53,750 bases of DNA. It comes from an uncultured Bacilli bacterium. Lineage in GTDB: Bacteria > Bacillota_I > Bacilli_A > RF39 > UBA660. The stretch is from NCBI GenBank assembly GCA_944372455.1, contig CALVZF010000004.1, forward strand, positions 1 through 53,750. Reading direction: 5' to 3'. Positions 1-7,828 of this stretch are shown here, in pieces (the first letter of the stretch is position 1; each line of letters opens with the position of its first letter). The position numbers and the translations under genes are program-made. The notes below the pieces were generated by a model. The model saw nothing but the letters and a program-made list of their open reading frames with translations. It ran no database searches and was not told where the DNA came from.

Positions 1-96
1 CCAACGCTTTCGCGTCAGCTTCATATGTTTAATTATCACTTGTTTTGTGTCTTACACACACTATTTGACAAAGAACCGAAATATTGAAATAGCTTT
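1..96 (-). other. Possible rRNA-operon leader with boxA-like motif
   Basis: On the minus strand, downstream of rpsI, the sequence GGTTCTTTGTCAAATAG resembles the boxA-type element (TGTTCTTTGAAAACT) of Firmicute rRNA leaders and spacers. A short hairpin (TGTGT..ACACA) and a GC-richer ACGCGAAAGCGT stretch follow, unlike the surrounding coding DNA. No mature 16S or 23S sequence is reached. Long repeats such as rRNA operons often end assembly contigs, so the window edge may be such a break. This is inference from one motif. Confidence 0.3.
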
Positions 97-516
97 TTAA
101 CGTTTACTAAATTGTGGAGCACGTCTAGCTTTTTTAAGACCATATTTTTTACGTTCTTTAATTCTAGAGTCTCTAGTTATAAATCCTTGTGCTTTTAATA
201 CTTTTCTAAAAGAATTTTCAGAATCAGGATCAGTAGTTGCATCATATTCCAATAATGCTCTAGTAATACCTAATCTAATCGCACCAGTTTGTCCTGAAAA
301 ACCTCCACCATGTACTGAAACGATAACGTCAAACATTTCATTAGTATTTGTATAAACTAAAGGTTGAGTTAAATCCATTACTAATGTTTCATAAGGAAAA
401 TATTCATGTACATCTCTACCATTTACTGTAATTTTTCCCTTACCAGGTACTAATGTAACTTTAGCTATTGAACGTTTTCTACGTCCTGTTCCATAATATG
501 ATTTTTTATTAGCCAT
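97..516 (-). CDS. rpsI: 30S ribosomal protein S9
   Basis: Small-subunit protein whose C-terminal tail reaches the P-site tRNA. The 139 residues show the family N-terminus ([14 protein letters not shown]) and the basic tail ending in FSKR, with the usual terminal Arg. It lies 13 bases after rplM, the standard L13-S9 pair. An AGGAGG site precedes the ATG. It is probably co-transcribed with rplM from the promoter near 1048-1076 and controlled through the same leader. Identification is secure. Confidence 0.98.
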   Translation of the reverse strand: MANKKSYYGTGRRKRSIAKVTLVPGKGKITVNGRDVHEYFPYETLVMDLTQPLVYTNTNEMFDVIVSVHGGGFSGQTGAIRLGITRALLEYDATTDPDSENSFRKVLKAQGFITRDSRIKERKKYGLKKARRAPQFSKR

Positions 517-529
517 TATTTATACCTCC

Positions 530-961
530 TTAGTCTATATTCATTTCAACTGGTTTTTGTGCTTCATGTTTATGATCACTACCAGCATAAACAAATAATT
601 TTTTACCCATTTGACGTCCTAATCTTCCATTTGGAAGCATTCCTTTAACTGCTCTTTCAATCATTTCAGTTGGATAATTTTCTCTCATTGTTCTTGCAGT
701 TCTTTCTCTTAATCCTCCTGGATATCCACTATGATCATAATACATTTTTTGATCTAACTTATTTCCAGTTAAATTAACTTTAGAAGCATTAACAATAATA
801 ACGAAGTCACCACAATCAACATGTGGAGTAAATGTTGCTTTATGCTTACCACGTAATACACTAGCAGCTTTTGTTGCTACACGACCTAGTGGTTTATTTG
901 CAGCATCAATAACATACCATTTACGATTAACTTCTTCTTTTTTTTGCATAAATGTTGTCAT
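530..961 (-). CDS. rplM: 50S ribosomal protein L13
   Basis: Early-assembling large-subunit protein. The 143 residues have typical L13 blocks: [18 protein letters not shown] near residue 14, then [11 protein letters not shown] and [11 protein letters not shown]. It is first gene of a two-gene rplM-rpsI unit. In Bacillus this pair follows truA; here a GNAT gene, an unknown gene and a terminator intervene, so rplM has its own promoter. A structured leader of about 80 nt separates promoter from start codon and probably carries feedback control. Confidence 0.98.
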   Translation of the reverse strand: MTTFMQKKEEVNRKWYVIDAANKPLGRVATKAASVLRGKHKATFTPHVDCGDFVIIVNASKVNLTGNKLDQKMYYDHSGYPGGLRERTARTMRENYPTEMIERAVKGMLPNGRLGRQMGKKLFVYAGSDHKHEAQKPVEMNID

Positions 962-1041
962 TAAAATCTTCCCTTTCTTTTATCAGTAATAAGTAAACTT
1001 TCCCGAGGTTCACTTAGTACGTGGGATAAATAAATGTACCG
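962..1041 (-). promoter_or_regulatory. Structured leader of rplM-rpsI (L13-leader candidate)
   Basis: The RNA between the predicted start site (about 1041) and the rplM ATG can form an 8-bp hairpin, AAGTGAAC with GTTTACTT (plus positions 1008-1015 and 991-998). Its loop contains CGGGA, which is complementary to TCCC just upstream (1023-1026), so a pseudoknot is possible. Low-GC Firmicutes are known to carry an L13 leader RNA at this place. Assignment to that family is inference; no covariance model could be run. Confidence 0.5.
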
Positions 1042-1047
1042 TTTAAA

Positions 1048-1076
1048 ATTATACTAAAACATACTATGAAAGTCAA
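1048..1076 (-). promoter_or_regulatory. Sigma-A promoter of rplM-rpsI
   Basis: TTGACT (1071-1076), 17-base spacer, TATAAT (1048-1053): a near-consensus housekeeping promoter on the minus strand, just downstream of the terminator that closes the preceding operon. Confidence 0.8.
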
Positions 1077-1092
1077 TAAAATATGCAACAAA

Positions 1093-1120
1093 ATAAAAAA
1101 ATAAAGGCAAAACCTTTATT
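1093..1120 (-). terminator. Terminator after the truA-GNAT-hypothetical operon
   Basis: A perfect 8-bp stem, AATAAAGG / CCTTTATT (1113-1120 and 1100-1107), followed on the minus strand by a T-rich run. It insulates rplM from upstream transcription. Confidence 0.75.
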
Positions 1121-1250
1121 CTTATTTATAATTAATACTATAAAGTTCAAATATTATTTTAATATTTTTAATCAAATTAACAATTATTTCAAACATTATA
1201 TCCCCTCTTTATGGGTTAATATAATATCAAACATTTTTAAAATTGTCAAA

Positions 1251-1748
1251 TTATTTAGTAAAAGTATAATTATCTATTCTATGACTTCTAGATAAAGGTA
1301 GTTTATTTCTCAATGAACTTTCAAAATCTACATTCCATTTACCATTAGAATTTTTAACAACTTTAGCCACTTCACCGTTGATTTCTACTACCATTCCTTT
1401 ATTTGAAGTTAAAATAGTTACATAAGCATCTTCATAAGAAGAAGATTCTACTGATTCATAAGTAATTTCAACATAATTATCTTTAAATACATCAGTAGTA
1501 ATTAATATTTGTCCTCTAGGAATTTGGATTAAATCTAGTGCGTAATTAATCATCCATCTTGCATACTCTTTTGGATTAGTCATTATACTTTTACTACTAC
1601 TATTTAATAAAACCATATCTTTGTTTCTAATAGAGAATTCAGGACAAAGATTATCAAAAAATGCTCTTAATGCTTCGCTTTTTTCATAAATATTATCACT
1701 AAGCATAGATTTTGCTATTTGTTTAATATCAATATTTTTATTATTCAA
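1251..1748 (-). CDS. Hypothetical protein, 165 residues
   Basis: I do not recognise this protein. It is soluble-looking, with no signal peptide or membrane segment, a mixed alpha-helical first half and a beta-rich second half (alternating short strands such as YVEITYESV and DAYVTILT). The likely start is a TTG at 1748, six bases after a GGGGTG site; a GTG at 1757 lies inside that site. It follows the GNAT gene by 22 bases and ends the truA operon before the terminator at 1093-1120. Function unknown. Confidence 0.7.
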   Translation of the reverse strand: MNNKNIDIKQIAKSMLSDNIYEKSEALRAFFDNLCPEFSIRNKDMVLLNSSSKSIMTNPKEYARWMINYALDLIQIPRGQILITTDVFKDNYVEITYESVESSSYEDAYVTILTSNKGMVVEINGEVAKVVKNSNGKWNVDFESSLRNKLPLSRSHRIDNYTFTK

Positions 1749-1770
1749 TTTAAACACCCCGTTTTAGATT

Positions 1771-2208
1771 TTACAAATCTTTTCTAAATATTTTTGAACT
1801 TCTAATAGTATATCCCAGTTGTTTATATAAATTATGTGCACAATATCTTTGATTACCACATGTTAAGAAAATATATTCACAATTTCTTTTGCGGGCATCT
1901 TCTTCTACTCTTTCCAATAACTTTTTAGATAAACCATTCCCTCTATATTTACTTTCTATACATAGATTTGATAAAAACATATAAGGTTTTCCTTTTGAAA
2001 AGAGTTCCTCTATTATATCATACTTTATAAAACCCGCAACATTATTTTTAAATTTAATTACTAAAATTTTAGTATTTCTATTATTAATAACGTTTAAAAA
2101 ATTAGTTTTTATAGTTTCAATGTCACTATTTTTATCAAAAGCCTCATCATAAATAGTTATTAAACTATCTATTTCTTCAATTTTAATTTCATCAATTGAA
2201 TAATCCAT
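1771..2208 (-). CDS. GNAT-family N-acetyltransferase
   Basis: Acetyl-CoA-dependent acyltransferase of unknown substrate. The 145 residues carry the GNAT motif A: a strand (YMFLSNLCI), then KYRGNGLSKKLL at residues 87-98, with the pyrophosphate-binding R-G-N-G at 89-92. A later LYKQLGY segment matches the family's C-terminal motif. It is one domain with no extension. It sits 8 bases after truA, so it is probably co-transcribed with the ECF/truA block. The neighbours do not reveal the acceptor. Confidence 0.85.
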   Translation of the reverse strand: MDYSIDEIKIEEIDSLITIYDEAFDKNSDIETIKTNFLNVINNRNTKILVIKFKNNVAGFIKYDIIEELFSKGKPYMFLSNLCIESKYRGNGLSKKLLERVEEDARKRNCEYIFLTCGNQRYCAHNLYKQLGYTIRSSKIFRKDL

Positions 2209-2216
2209 AATAACTC

Positions 2217-2960
2217 CTAATAAAATACATTCTTTAAATAAAGTCCTTCTGGATTTGAAGTTGGACCTGCTTTTCTTCTATCTTTAGCTTCTATTATTTC
2301 AATAATTTCTTCAGCTTTCTTTTTACCTTCACCAATTTCAATTAAAGTACCTATCATATTTCTAATCATATATCTTAAAAATCCAGTACCTAAAAATAAT
2401 ATTGTTATTTTATCTGTATTTTTAAGATCTCTAATCAAATTGGTTTGAGAAATAGTTCTTACAAAACTTTCCTTTTCTTCCCCAGCAGGAGAAAAAGAAG
2501 TAAAATCATGTTCACCTTCCAAATATTTTAAAGCCCTTTCAATAGCTACAACATCTAGTGGTTTATTATATTGATATACATAATTTCTTTCTAAAGGATT
2601 ATATTCTCCCATATTAATAATATACATATATTCTTTAGCTTTAACATTATATCTAGCATGAAAAGTATCTGACACTACTTCAACTTTTTTAACATATATA
2701 TCATCAGGTAAATAACTATTTAAGGCCATTTTAAGTTTTGATTCAGTAATTGTAATGTCTAAATCAAAATGAGCTTTTTGATTAATCGCATGAACTCCTT
2801 TATCGGTTCTACCAGAAGCATGAACTTCAACTTTTTTACTATTATTAATTTCTTTTAAAACTTTTTCCAATTCTCCTTGTACAGTTCTATGTTTGGGTTG
2901 TTTTTGATATCCATCAAAATTCAATCCATCGTACGAGAATGTTATCAAGTAACGAACCAT
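2217..2960 (-). CDS. truA: tRNA pseudouridine synthase A
   Basis: Converts uridines 38-40 of the tRNA anticodon stem to pseudouridine. It has 247 residues, the usual length. The catalytic Asp is D53 in GRTDKGVHA; further blocks are FHARYNVKAKEY and FLRYMIRNMIGTLIEIG. An AGGAGG site lies upstream of the ATG, and the first 47 bases overlap the end of ecfT. The order ecfA1-ecfA2-ecfT-truA after the ribosomal operon is the conserved Bacilli arrangement. Confidence 0.97.
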   Translation of the reverse strand: MVRYLITFSYDGLNFDGYQKQPKHRTVQGELEKVLKEINNSKKVEVHASGRTDKGVHAINQKAHFDLDITITESKLKMALNSYLPDDIYVKKVEVVSDTFHARYNVKAKEYMYIINMGEYNPLERNYVYQYNKPLDVVAIERALKYLEGEHDFTSFSPAGEEKESFVRTISQTNLIRDLKNTDKITILFLGTGFLRYMIRNMIGTLIEIGEGKKKAEEIIEIIEAKDRRKAGPTSNPEGLYLKNVFY

Positions 2961-3714
2961 AACCCATTACCTCCTTGTAAATGAATAGTCCTAATATAAG
3001 TATGTGTAAAAATACAATAAATGTATCTTTAAATCCCCAGAATTTTGTTCTATAACTAGTTCTTTTATTGTAAACTGTATACATTCTAATTTCCATAGCG
3101 CTTAATAATTCATTAGTTCTCTTATTTGAAAGTCTAAATAGTGGTCCAACTAAAGAAACATTTGCTAAAAATTTGCCCCTAAAATTAGAGTTTTCATAAT
3201 CTATACCTCTACTTGCTTGCGTTTTTCTAATACGTTGAATTTGCTCCATCATTATTGGAATATATCTAATTGCCATTGTAAGATCTAGTGCGATTCTACT
3301 AGTAGGAAGTCCAATTAATTTTAATGGAGCTAAAACTTTTTGAAAACCGTAAGTTATTTCTGTTGGTGTAGAAGTAAAGGTTAAAATTGAAGTATAAATA
3401 ACAATTAATGCAATTTTAATAACTAAGAACAATATAATTATATAATTAATTCTTAATAATAATGTCGTAATAATGACTAATAACATTAACGGTATAAAAC
3501 CAGTTACACTTTTCAGATATAATCTAAATGGAACATTACTTCTCATTACCATAATTGAAGTTACTATTATTAACAATAATAATACTGTAGGACTATTTGT
3601 AATTAATAAAGTAATAATAAATATTATTGTACATAACATTTTAGCAAATGGATCCATATCATGCATTTTAGACTTTACAGGAAAATATCTACTTAATAAA
3701 ACGTTATTGTACAT
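2914..3714 (-). CDS. ecfT: ECF transporter transmembrane protein EcfT
   Basis: Membrane scaffold of the energy-coupling factor transporter that links the two ATPases to vitamin-binding S components. The 266 residues include several hydrophobic helices (about 25-57, 75-115 and 230-250) and the cytoplasmic coupling region. There, an Ala-Ser-Arg-Gly motif (167-170) and a second, divergent motif (MEIRMY, 207-212) take the place of the two usual A-R-G motifs. The ATG follows an AAAGGAGA site and overlaps the ecfA2 end by 11 bases, indicating translational coupling. Confidence 0.95.
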   Translation of the reverse strand: MYNNVLLSRYFPVKSKMHDMDPFAKMLCTIIFIITLLITNSPTVLLLLIIVTSIMVMRSNVPFRLYLKSVTGFIPLMLLVIITTLLLRINYIIILFLVIKIALIVIYTSILTFTSTPTEITYGFQKVLAPLKLIGLPTSRIALDLTMAIRYIPIMMEQIQRIRKTQASRGIDYENSNFRGKFLANVSLVGPLFRLSNKRTNELLSAMEIRMYTVYNKRTSYRTKFWGFKDTFIVFLHILILGLFIYKEVMGYGSLLDNILVRWIEF

Positions 3715-4555
3715 TTTGATAAATCTCCTTTATAAGGTCATTTAAATCATCTAAGTCACCTAAATATTTCCCTGTTTTACATTTTACTTTATGTATAAAT
3801 TCTACAATTCTTGGAACTTTAACACCATGCTCTGTCAAAAAGTCTACATTTTTAAACACTTCAAATTTATTACCTTGCATTAGTAACTCACCATTTGATA
3901 ATATTATAACATTGTCTACAAATCTATATAAAATGTCCACATCATGACTAACTACAATAATCGTTTTATTATATTTAGTTTTTAATAGCTTCATAAGTTT
4001 TATTAGTGATTCTTTACTTGTAGAATCAAGTGCATTTGTTGGTTCATCAAAAATAATAACTTCCGGATTAAATGCTAATACAGAAGCAATAGCTACCTTT
4101 CTTTTTTCCCCTCCACTTAAATTAAATGGATCGCGAAATAAGTAACTATCGTCTAATCCTACCATTTTTAAAGCATTATTTACTCTTTCATCAATTTTAT
4201 CAATCTTATAGCCAAAATATTTCATTCCAAATTCAATTTCTTTTTTTACTGTTTTTTGAAAGAATTGATCCTCTGGATTTTGGAAAACTACTCCAATATC
4301 AAATCTAAGTTTATTTGCATTTATAATTCTTATATTATTTCTAAGTCTATGTTTACCTACATATACGGTTCCTTTAGTTGGTAATTTCAAACCATTGATC
4401 AATTCTATCATAGTTGATTTACCACTCCCACTAGGCCCTATAATAGCATTAATTTGATTTGGAATAATTGTTGTATTAATATTTTTTAAAGCATCTACTT
4501 GTAATGGAGTACCTGCTAAATATGAATAACTAACATTTTCAAATTTTATTTCCAT
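3704..4555 (-). CDS. ecfA2: ECF transporter ATP-binding protein EcfA2
   Basis: One of two ATPases of the group II ECF vitamin importer. All ABC motifs are intact: Walker A GPSGSGKS (40-47), Q-loop FQNPEDQ (91-97), signature LSGGE (146-150), Walker B IIFDEPT and switch His204 in VVSHD. Length 283. It overlaps ecfA1 by 10 bases and ecfT by 11, so the three are translationally coupled. It is the catalytically complete partner of the degenerate EcfA1. Confidence 0.96.
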   Translation of the reverse strand: MEIKFENVSYSYLAGTPLQVDALKNINTTIIPNQINAIIGPSGSGKSTMIELINGLKLPTKGTVYVGKHRLRNNIRIINANKLRFDIGVVFQNPEDQFFQKTVKKEIEFGMKYFGYKIDKIDERVNNALKMVGLDDSYLFRDPFNLSGGEKRKVAIASVLAFNPEVIIFDEPTNALDSTSKESLIKLMKLLKTKYNKTIIVVSHDVDILYRFVDNVIILSNGELLMQGNKFEVFKNVDFLTEHGVKVPRIVEFIHKVKCKTGKYLGDLDDLNDLIKEIYQNVQ

Positions 4556-5355
4556 AACTTATCCACCATCTTATCCATATCTAATTCAATATCATCTAAA
4601 AGCCCATATAATTTTAACCTTATAGCAAGGTCAACCGTAAAAGGTAAATCAAGCCCTAATTTTTTCATAGCTCTTTCTTCATTTAAAACAGCTTTTGTTG
4701 TTCCATCAATACCAATTTGACCTTTATATAATCCAACAATTCTATCAGAATATACTGCTTCTTCAATATCACTAGTAAAATTTATAATAGTTGTTTCCTC
4801 AGTTTCATGATATTTTTTAATTACTTTCATAATTTCATCTTTATCATAAGGATCTATCATAGATAATGCTTCATCTAAAATTAATATTTTAGGCTTTAAA
4901 ACCAAAGCACTAGCTAAAGATACTTTTTGCATTTGTCCACCACTTAATCTATGTGGTTCTATATTAAGTAAATCTTCTATTTTGAGTAATTTAGCTACTT
5001 CTAACACTCTTTTATGTATTTCTTCTTTGCTAAATTGAAGATTTTCAAGAGTAAATGCAATTTCATCTTTAACAGTTTCTGCAACAAATTGAATTTCTGG
5101 ATTATCAAATACTACTCCAATCATTTTACGAATTGCTTTTAAATTTGACCTATTTAATAATATACTATTAATTGATATTGAATTATTACTTTTTAAAATG
5201 CCAATTAACAGTTTTACTAAAGTAGATTTACCTGCCCCATTAGCTCCTAAAATTGAAATAAAACTTTGTTTTTCTACTTCTAAATTAAAATTCTTATAAA
5301 GTAGATTCTTTCCATATCCAAAATTTAAATTTTTAATTTCTATAATGTTATTCAT
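4546..5355 (-). CDS. ecfA1: ECF transporter ATP-binding protein EcfA1 (degenerate site)
   Basis: ABC ATPase of the ECF importer, 269 residues, first gene of ecfA1-ecfA2-ecfT-truA as in Bacillus. Walker A GANGAGKS (37-44), signature LSGGQ (137-141) and Walker B with Glu162 are present. Two catalytic-loop residues are changed. The Q-loop reads VFDNPEIQ, with Asp84 where Gln is usual, and the switch His of the usual THD is replaced (FTSDIEEA, Ser195). The family call is secure; reduced hydrolysis at this site is inference. A TATAAT box at 5376-5381 may belong to its promoter, but the -35 is weak. Confidence 0.95.
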   Translation of the reverse strand: MNNIIEIKNLNFGYGKNLLYKNFNLEVEKQSFISILGANGAGKSTLVKLLIGILKSNNSISINSILLNRSNLKAIRKMIGVVFDNPEIQFVAETVKDEIAFTLENLQFSKEEIHKRVLEVAKLLKIEDLLNIEPHRLSGGQMQKVSLASALVLKPKILILDEALSMIDPYDKDEIMKVIKKYHETEETTIINFTSDIEEAVYSDRIVGLYKGQIGIDGTTKAVLNEERAMKKLGLDLPFTVDLAIRLKLYGLLDDIELDMDKMVDKLWK

Positions 5356-5405
5356 AGGATCCCCACCATCTATTTATTATACTAAATAAATTATTTAATA
5401 TAAAG

Positions 5406-6158
5406 CTATTTAACTTTTCTTTTTTGACTATGGTAAATTATATAAGATAATAACTTATCAGGTAAAAACTTACTAAAAAATCTACTAAATTTCATTTGGA
5501 TACCTGGAATAATTATCAATTTACCTTTTAGCGTTTTATCAACTGCATATTTTGCCACATATTCACTTGATAATGGTTTAAAAGCAAACTTAACATTAGC
5601 AACTTTATTAAACTCAGTATTAACGGGACCTGGACATAATACACTTACTTTAACTTTACTTTTAATTTGAGATAGTTCTTCATTAATACTTTCTGTGAAT
5701 CTAAAAACATAACTTTTAGTTGAATAATATGTAGCCATTAAAGGTCCTGGAGCAAAAGCAGCTGAAGATGCTACATTTAAAATATAACCATTATTTTGAG
5801 ATACCATATCTTTTAAAAATAGTTTTGTTAAAATATGTACAGATTTAATATTAAGATCTATCATCTCTAATTCTTTATTTAAATCTGTATTTATAATATC
5901 ACCAAATAATCCAAATCCTGCATTATTAACTAGTAAATCTATTTTTTCAGATTTTAACTGCTCATATAGCCAAATACAATTTTCAACTTTAGATAAATCT
6001 TTACAAATTATATTTACCTTTGTTTTACATTCATCTGAAAGCTTTTCAAGCCTTTCTTTTCTTCTTGCAACAACTATAATATCATAACCCAAATTAGACA
6101 AATATTTGGCCATATCATAACCTATACCACTACTGGCTCCTGTAATTAATGCTTTCAT
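5406..6158 (-). CDS. Short-chain dehydrogenase/reductase
   Basis: NAD(P)-dependent oxidoreductase of the classical SDR fold, 250 residues. It shows TGASSGIG near the N-terminus (dinucleotide binding), NNAG, the catalytic Ser in NVASSAAF and the YxxxK pair in YYSTK. The basic VARRKERLEKL after strand 2 favours NADPH. The ATG at 6158 follows an AGGTGA site; an in-frame GTG three codons earlier lies within that site. Substrate unknown. It is one of three genes interrupting the usual rplQ-ecfA1 link. Confidence 0.9.
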   Translation of the reverse strand: MKALITGASSGIGYDMAKYLSNLGYDIIVVARRKERLEKLSDECKTKVNIICKDLSKVENCIWLYEQLKSEKIDLLVNNAGFGLFGDIINTDLNKELEMIDLNIKSVHILTKLFLKDMVSQNNGYILNVASSAAFAPGPLMATYYSTKSYVFRFTESINEELSQIKSKVKVSVLCPGPVNTEFNKVANVKFAFKPLSSEYVAKYAVDKTLKGKLIIIPGIQMKFSRFFSKFLPDKLLSYIIYHSQKRKVK

Positions 6159-6214
6159 TTTTTTCACCTATTTCATGCTAATTATACAATAAATTAATTT
6201 ATAAGAAAAGAAAT

Positions 6215-6249
6215 AAAGAGAAAAACAAACAAGTATAGCTTTTCTCTTT
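6215..6249 (-). terminator. Terminator after the coiled-coil gene
   Basis: A perfect 10-bp stem AAAGAGAAAA / TTTTCTCTTT (6240-6249 and 6215-6224) overlaps the stop codon of the coiled-coil gene and is followed by ATTTCTTTTC on the minus strand. The T-run is imperfect. Confidence 0.6.
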
Positions 6250-7792
6250 ACATTTTTTTGATTAATTCCACCTTTTGATTATTTTTTTCAATTGTTACAT
6301 TATATTTTTGTTTTACTTTTTGGATGTTTTGCTTTTGAACATTTAATTTTTTTTCTATATTATCAATCTCTGACAATTGAGAATAAAACTCATTATAATC
6401 AAAATAATTGCCAAAATTTGTAACAAATTCTTCTCTAAGAAATTTTATTTGAGAAAGCGTATCATCTAACATATATTCTGCTAATACAAATTTATTTTTA
6501 TAATCTAAAAGCTTAGAACTAAAATCTGCAGTAGGAACAAATTTAATTGTAGTTTTTTTATTGACAATAGCGCGTGCTGATCGTATAGATGAATTAACTC
6601 CATATAACCCAACAGTAAACATTGGAATATCTTTGGATTTCTTAAGAAAAGGAATGCTAAAAAAAGTTCCAAATATTCCTTTTATTTTTTTTACAAGGTT
6701 AGATAAAAATTGCGATTGAACTTTAACTATTTCTTTTGGTGTAATATTTTGAATTAATTCATCAAAATCTTTCAAAAGTTGTTTGTTTTTATCAATTTGA
6801 ATACTTAATCTTTTGTTTATCGCATTAATATGCTCTAATCTTTTTTTTTCATCATATAGTAATATTTGTCTATCGTTAATTACAATTTTTTTATCTTCTG
6901 CGTTTTCAATCATATTAGAAGCATTAATATTTGAATTAATTAAATCGTTATAATAATCTAAATTAATGCTCAACTTTTCCATTATTTGTTCTATATCAAA
7001 AGTAGAGTCTATATTTTTTATTTCTGATATTTTGTTTTGAATAACCTCATTAAATAAATGAATATCTTTATCTTTAAATTTATAAAATTCATCTATCAAA
7101 TATTGAAGTTGTTTTTTTAACTCAAATAGTTTTATTTCAATTTTATCTACTTCTTCTTTTGTTTTTGCAGTTTTTAACTCTTCATCTAAGTCTTTTAATT
7201 GAACAATTATATTTTGCAACAAAGATTTATTTATTTTAATGACTTTGTTTATTTCATTTACTAAATCATTTTTTAGTATATTTGTTTTTGAATTAATGCT
7301 ATCTACTTGTTTTATATCAATTCCTTTTGATAATTTTCTAGTTTTAATAATTCTTTTCTTTTTTAATTTGTTAACATCTTTATTTTGAGTCTTTTTAATA
7401 GGCTTACTAATAGAATTTATTATATTCTTTTCACTATTTTGTATACCTTTCTTTTTAGGTATTGTATACTTATTATGCTTTTTATTTAAAACTGCATTTT
7501 CAACATTTAAAACTTTTTTAGGATTGGATAACTTTTTAATTGGTTTTATTTTACTAATTCCTTTTGGTGAAATTAATTTAATTTTGTTATTTTTAACCTT
7601 CTTTTTTAATTTTTGGTTTTTTCTACAAAAATAATTATTAATCTCTTCTTGTTTTTTTCTTTTTATATCTTTTTTTATTTTCTTTTTTTCAAATTCTAAA
7701 TCAGTCTCTTTTTTTATAATTAATTTTCTTTTTCTTCGTTTTTTAATTCTTTCTAAAAGTTTATCAAAGAAATTTCCTACTGCACCTCTCAA
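6248..7792 (-). CDS. Large Lys-rich coiled-coil protein, function unknown
   Basis: 514 residues, not recognised. Residues 1-150 are extremely basic and low in complexity (runs such as KKRRKRK and IKKDIKRKK). Residues about 180-350 form long predicted coiled coils rich in Leu, Ile, Lys and Glu. Near 365-400 lies a hydrophobic, Gly/Phe-containing segment (IKGIFGTFFSIPFL, then MFTVGLYGV), and another helical coil ends the chain. There is no clear signal peptide. The start is TTG, preceded by a good GAGGTGAT site. It follows the helicase-associated-repeat gene by 36 bases and probably shares its transcript. A nucleic-acid- or envelope-associated structural role is possible but unproven. Confidence 0.75.
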   Translation of the reverse strand: MRGAVGNFFDKLLERIKKRRKRKLIIKKETDLEFEKKKIKKDIKRKKQEEINNYFCRKNQKLKKKVKNNKIKLISPKGISKIKPIKKLSNPKKVLNVENAVLNKKHNKYTIPKKKGIQNSEKNIINSISKPIKKTQNKDVNKLKKKRIIKTRKLSKGIDIKQVDSINSKTNILKNDLVNEINKVIKINKSLLQNIIVQLKDLDEELKTAKTKEEVDKIEIKLFELKKQLQYLIDEFYKFKDKDIHLFNEVIQNKISEIKNIDSTFDIEQIMEKLSINLDYYNDLINSNINASNMIENAEDKKIVINDRQILLYDEKKRLEHINAINKRLSIQIDKNKQLLKDFDELIQNITPKEIVKVQSQFLSNLVKKIKGIFGTFFSIPFLKKSKDIPMFTVGLYGVNSSIRSARAIVNKKTTIKFVPTADFSSKLLDYKNKFVLAEYMLDDTLSQIKFLREEFVTNFGNYFDYNEFYSQLSEIDNIEKKLNVQKQNIQKVKQKYNVTIEKNNQKVELIKKM

Positions 7793-7828
7793 TTTATCAC
7801 CTCATATTAATACTATTAATTAATGGGT

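Noticed and set aside
1083-1295. Plus-strand reading frame of 70 codons downstream of rplM's promoter
   Set aside because: Low-complexity Asn/Ile/Phe composition, no ribosome-binding site, and it covers a terminator and the end of the opposing gene.
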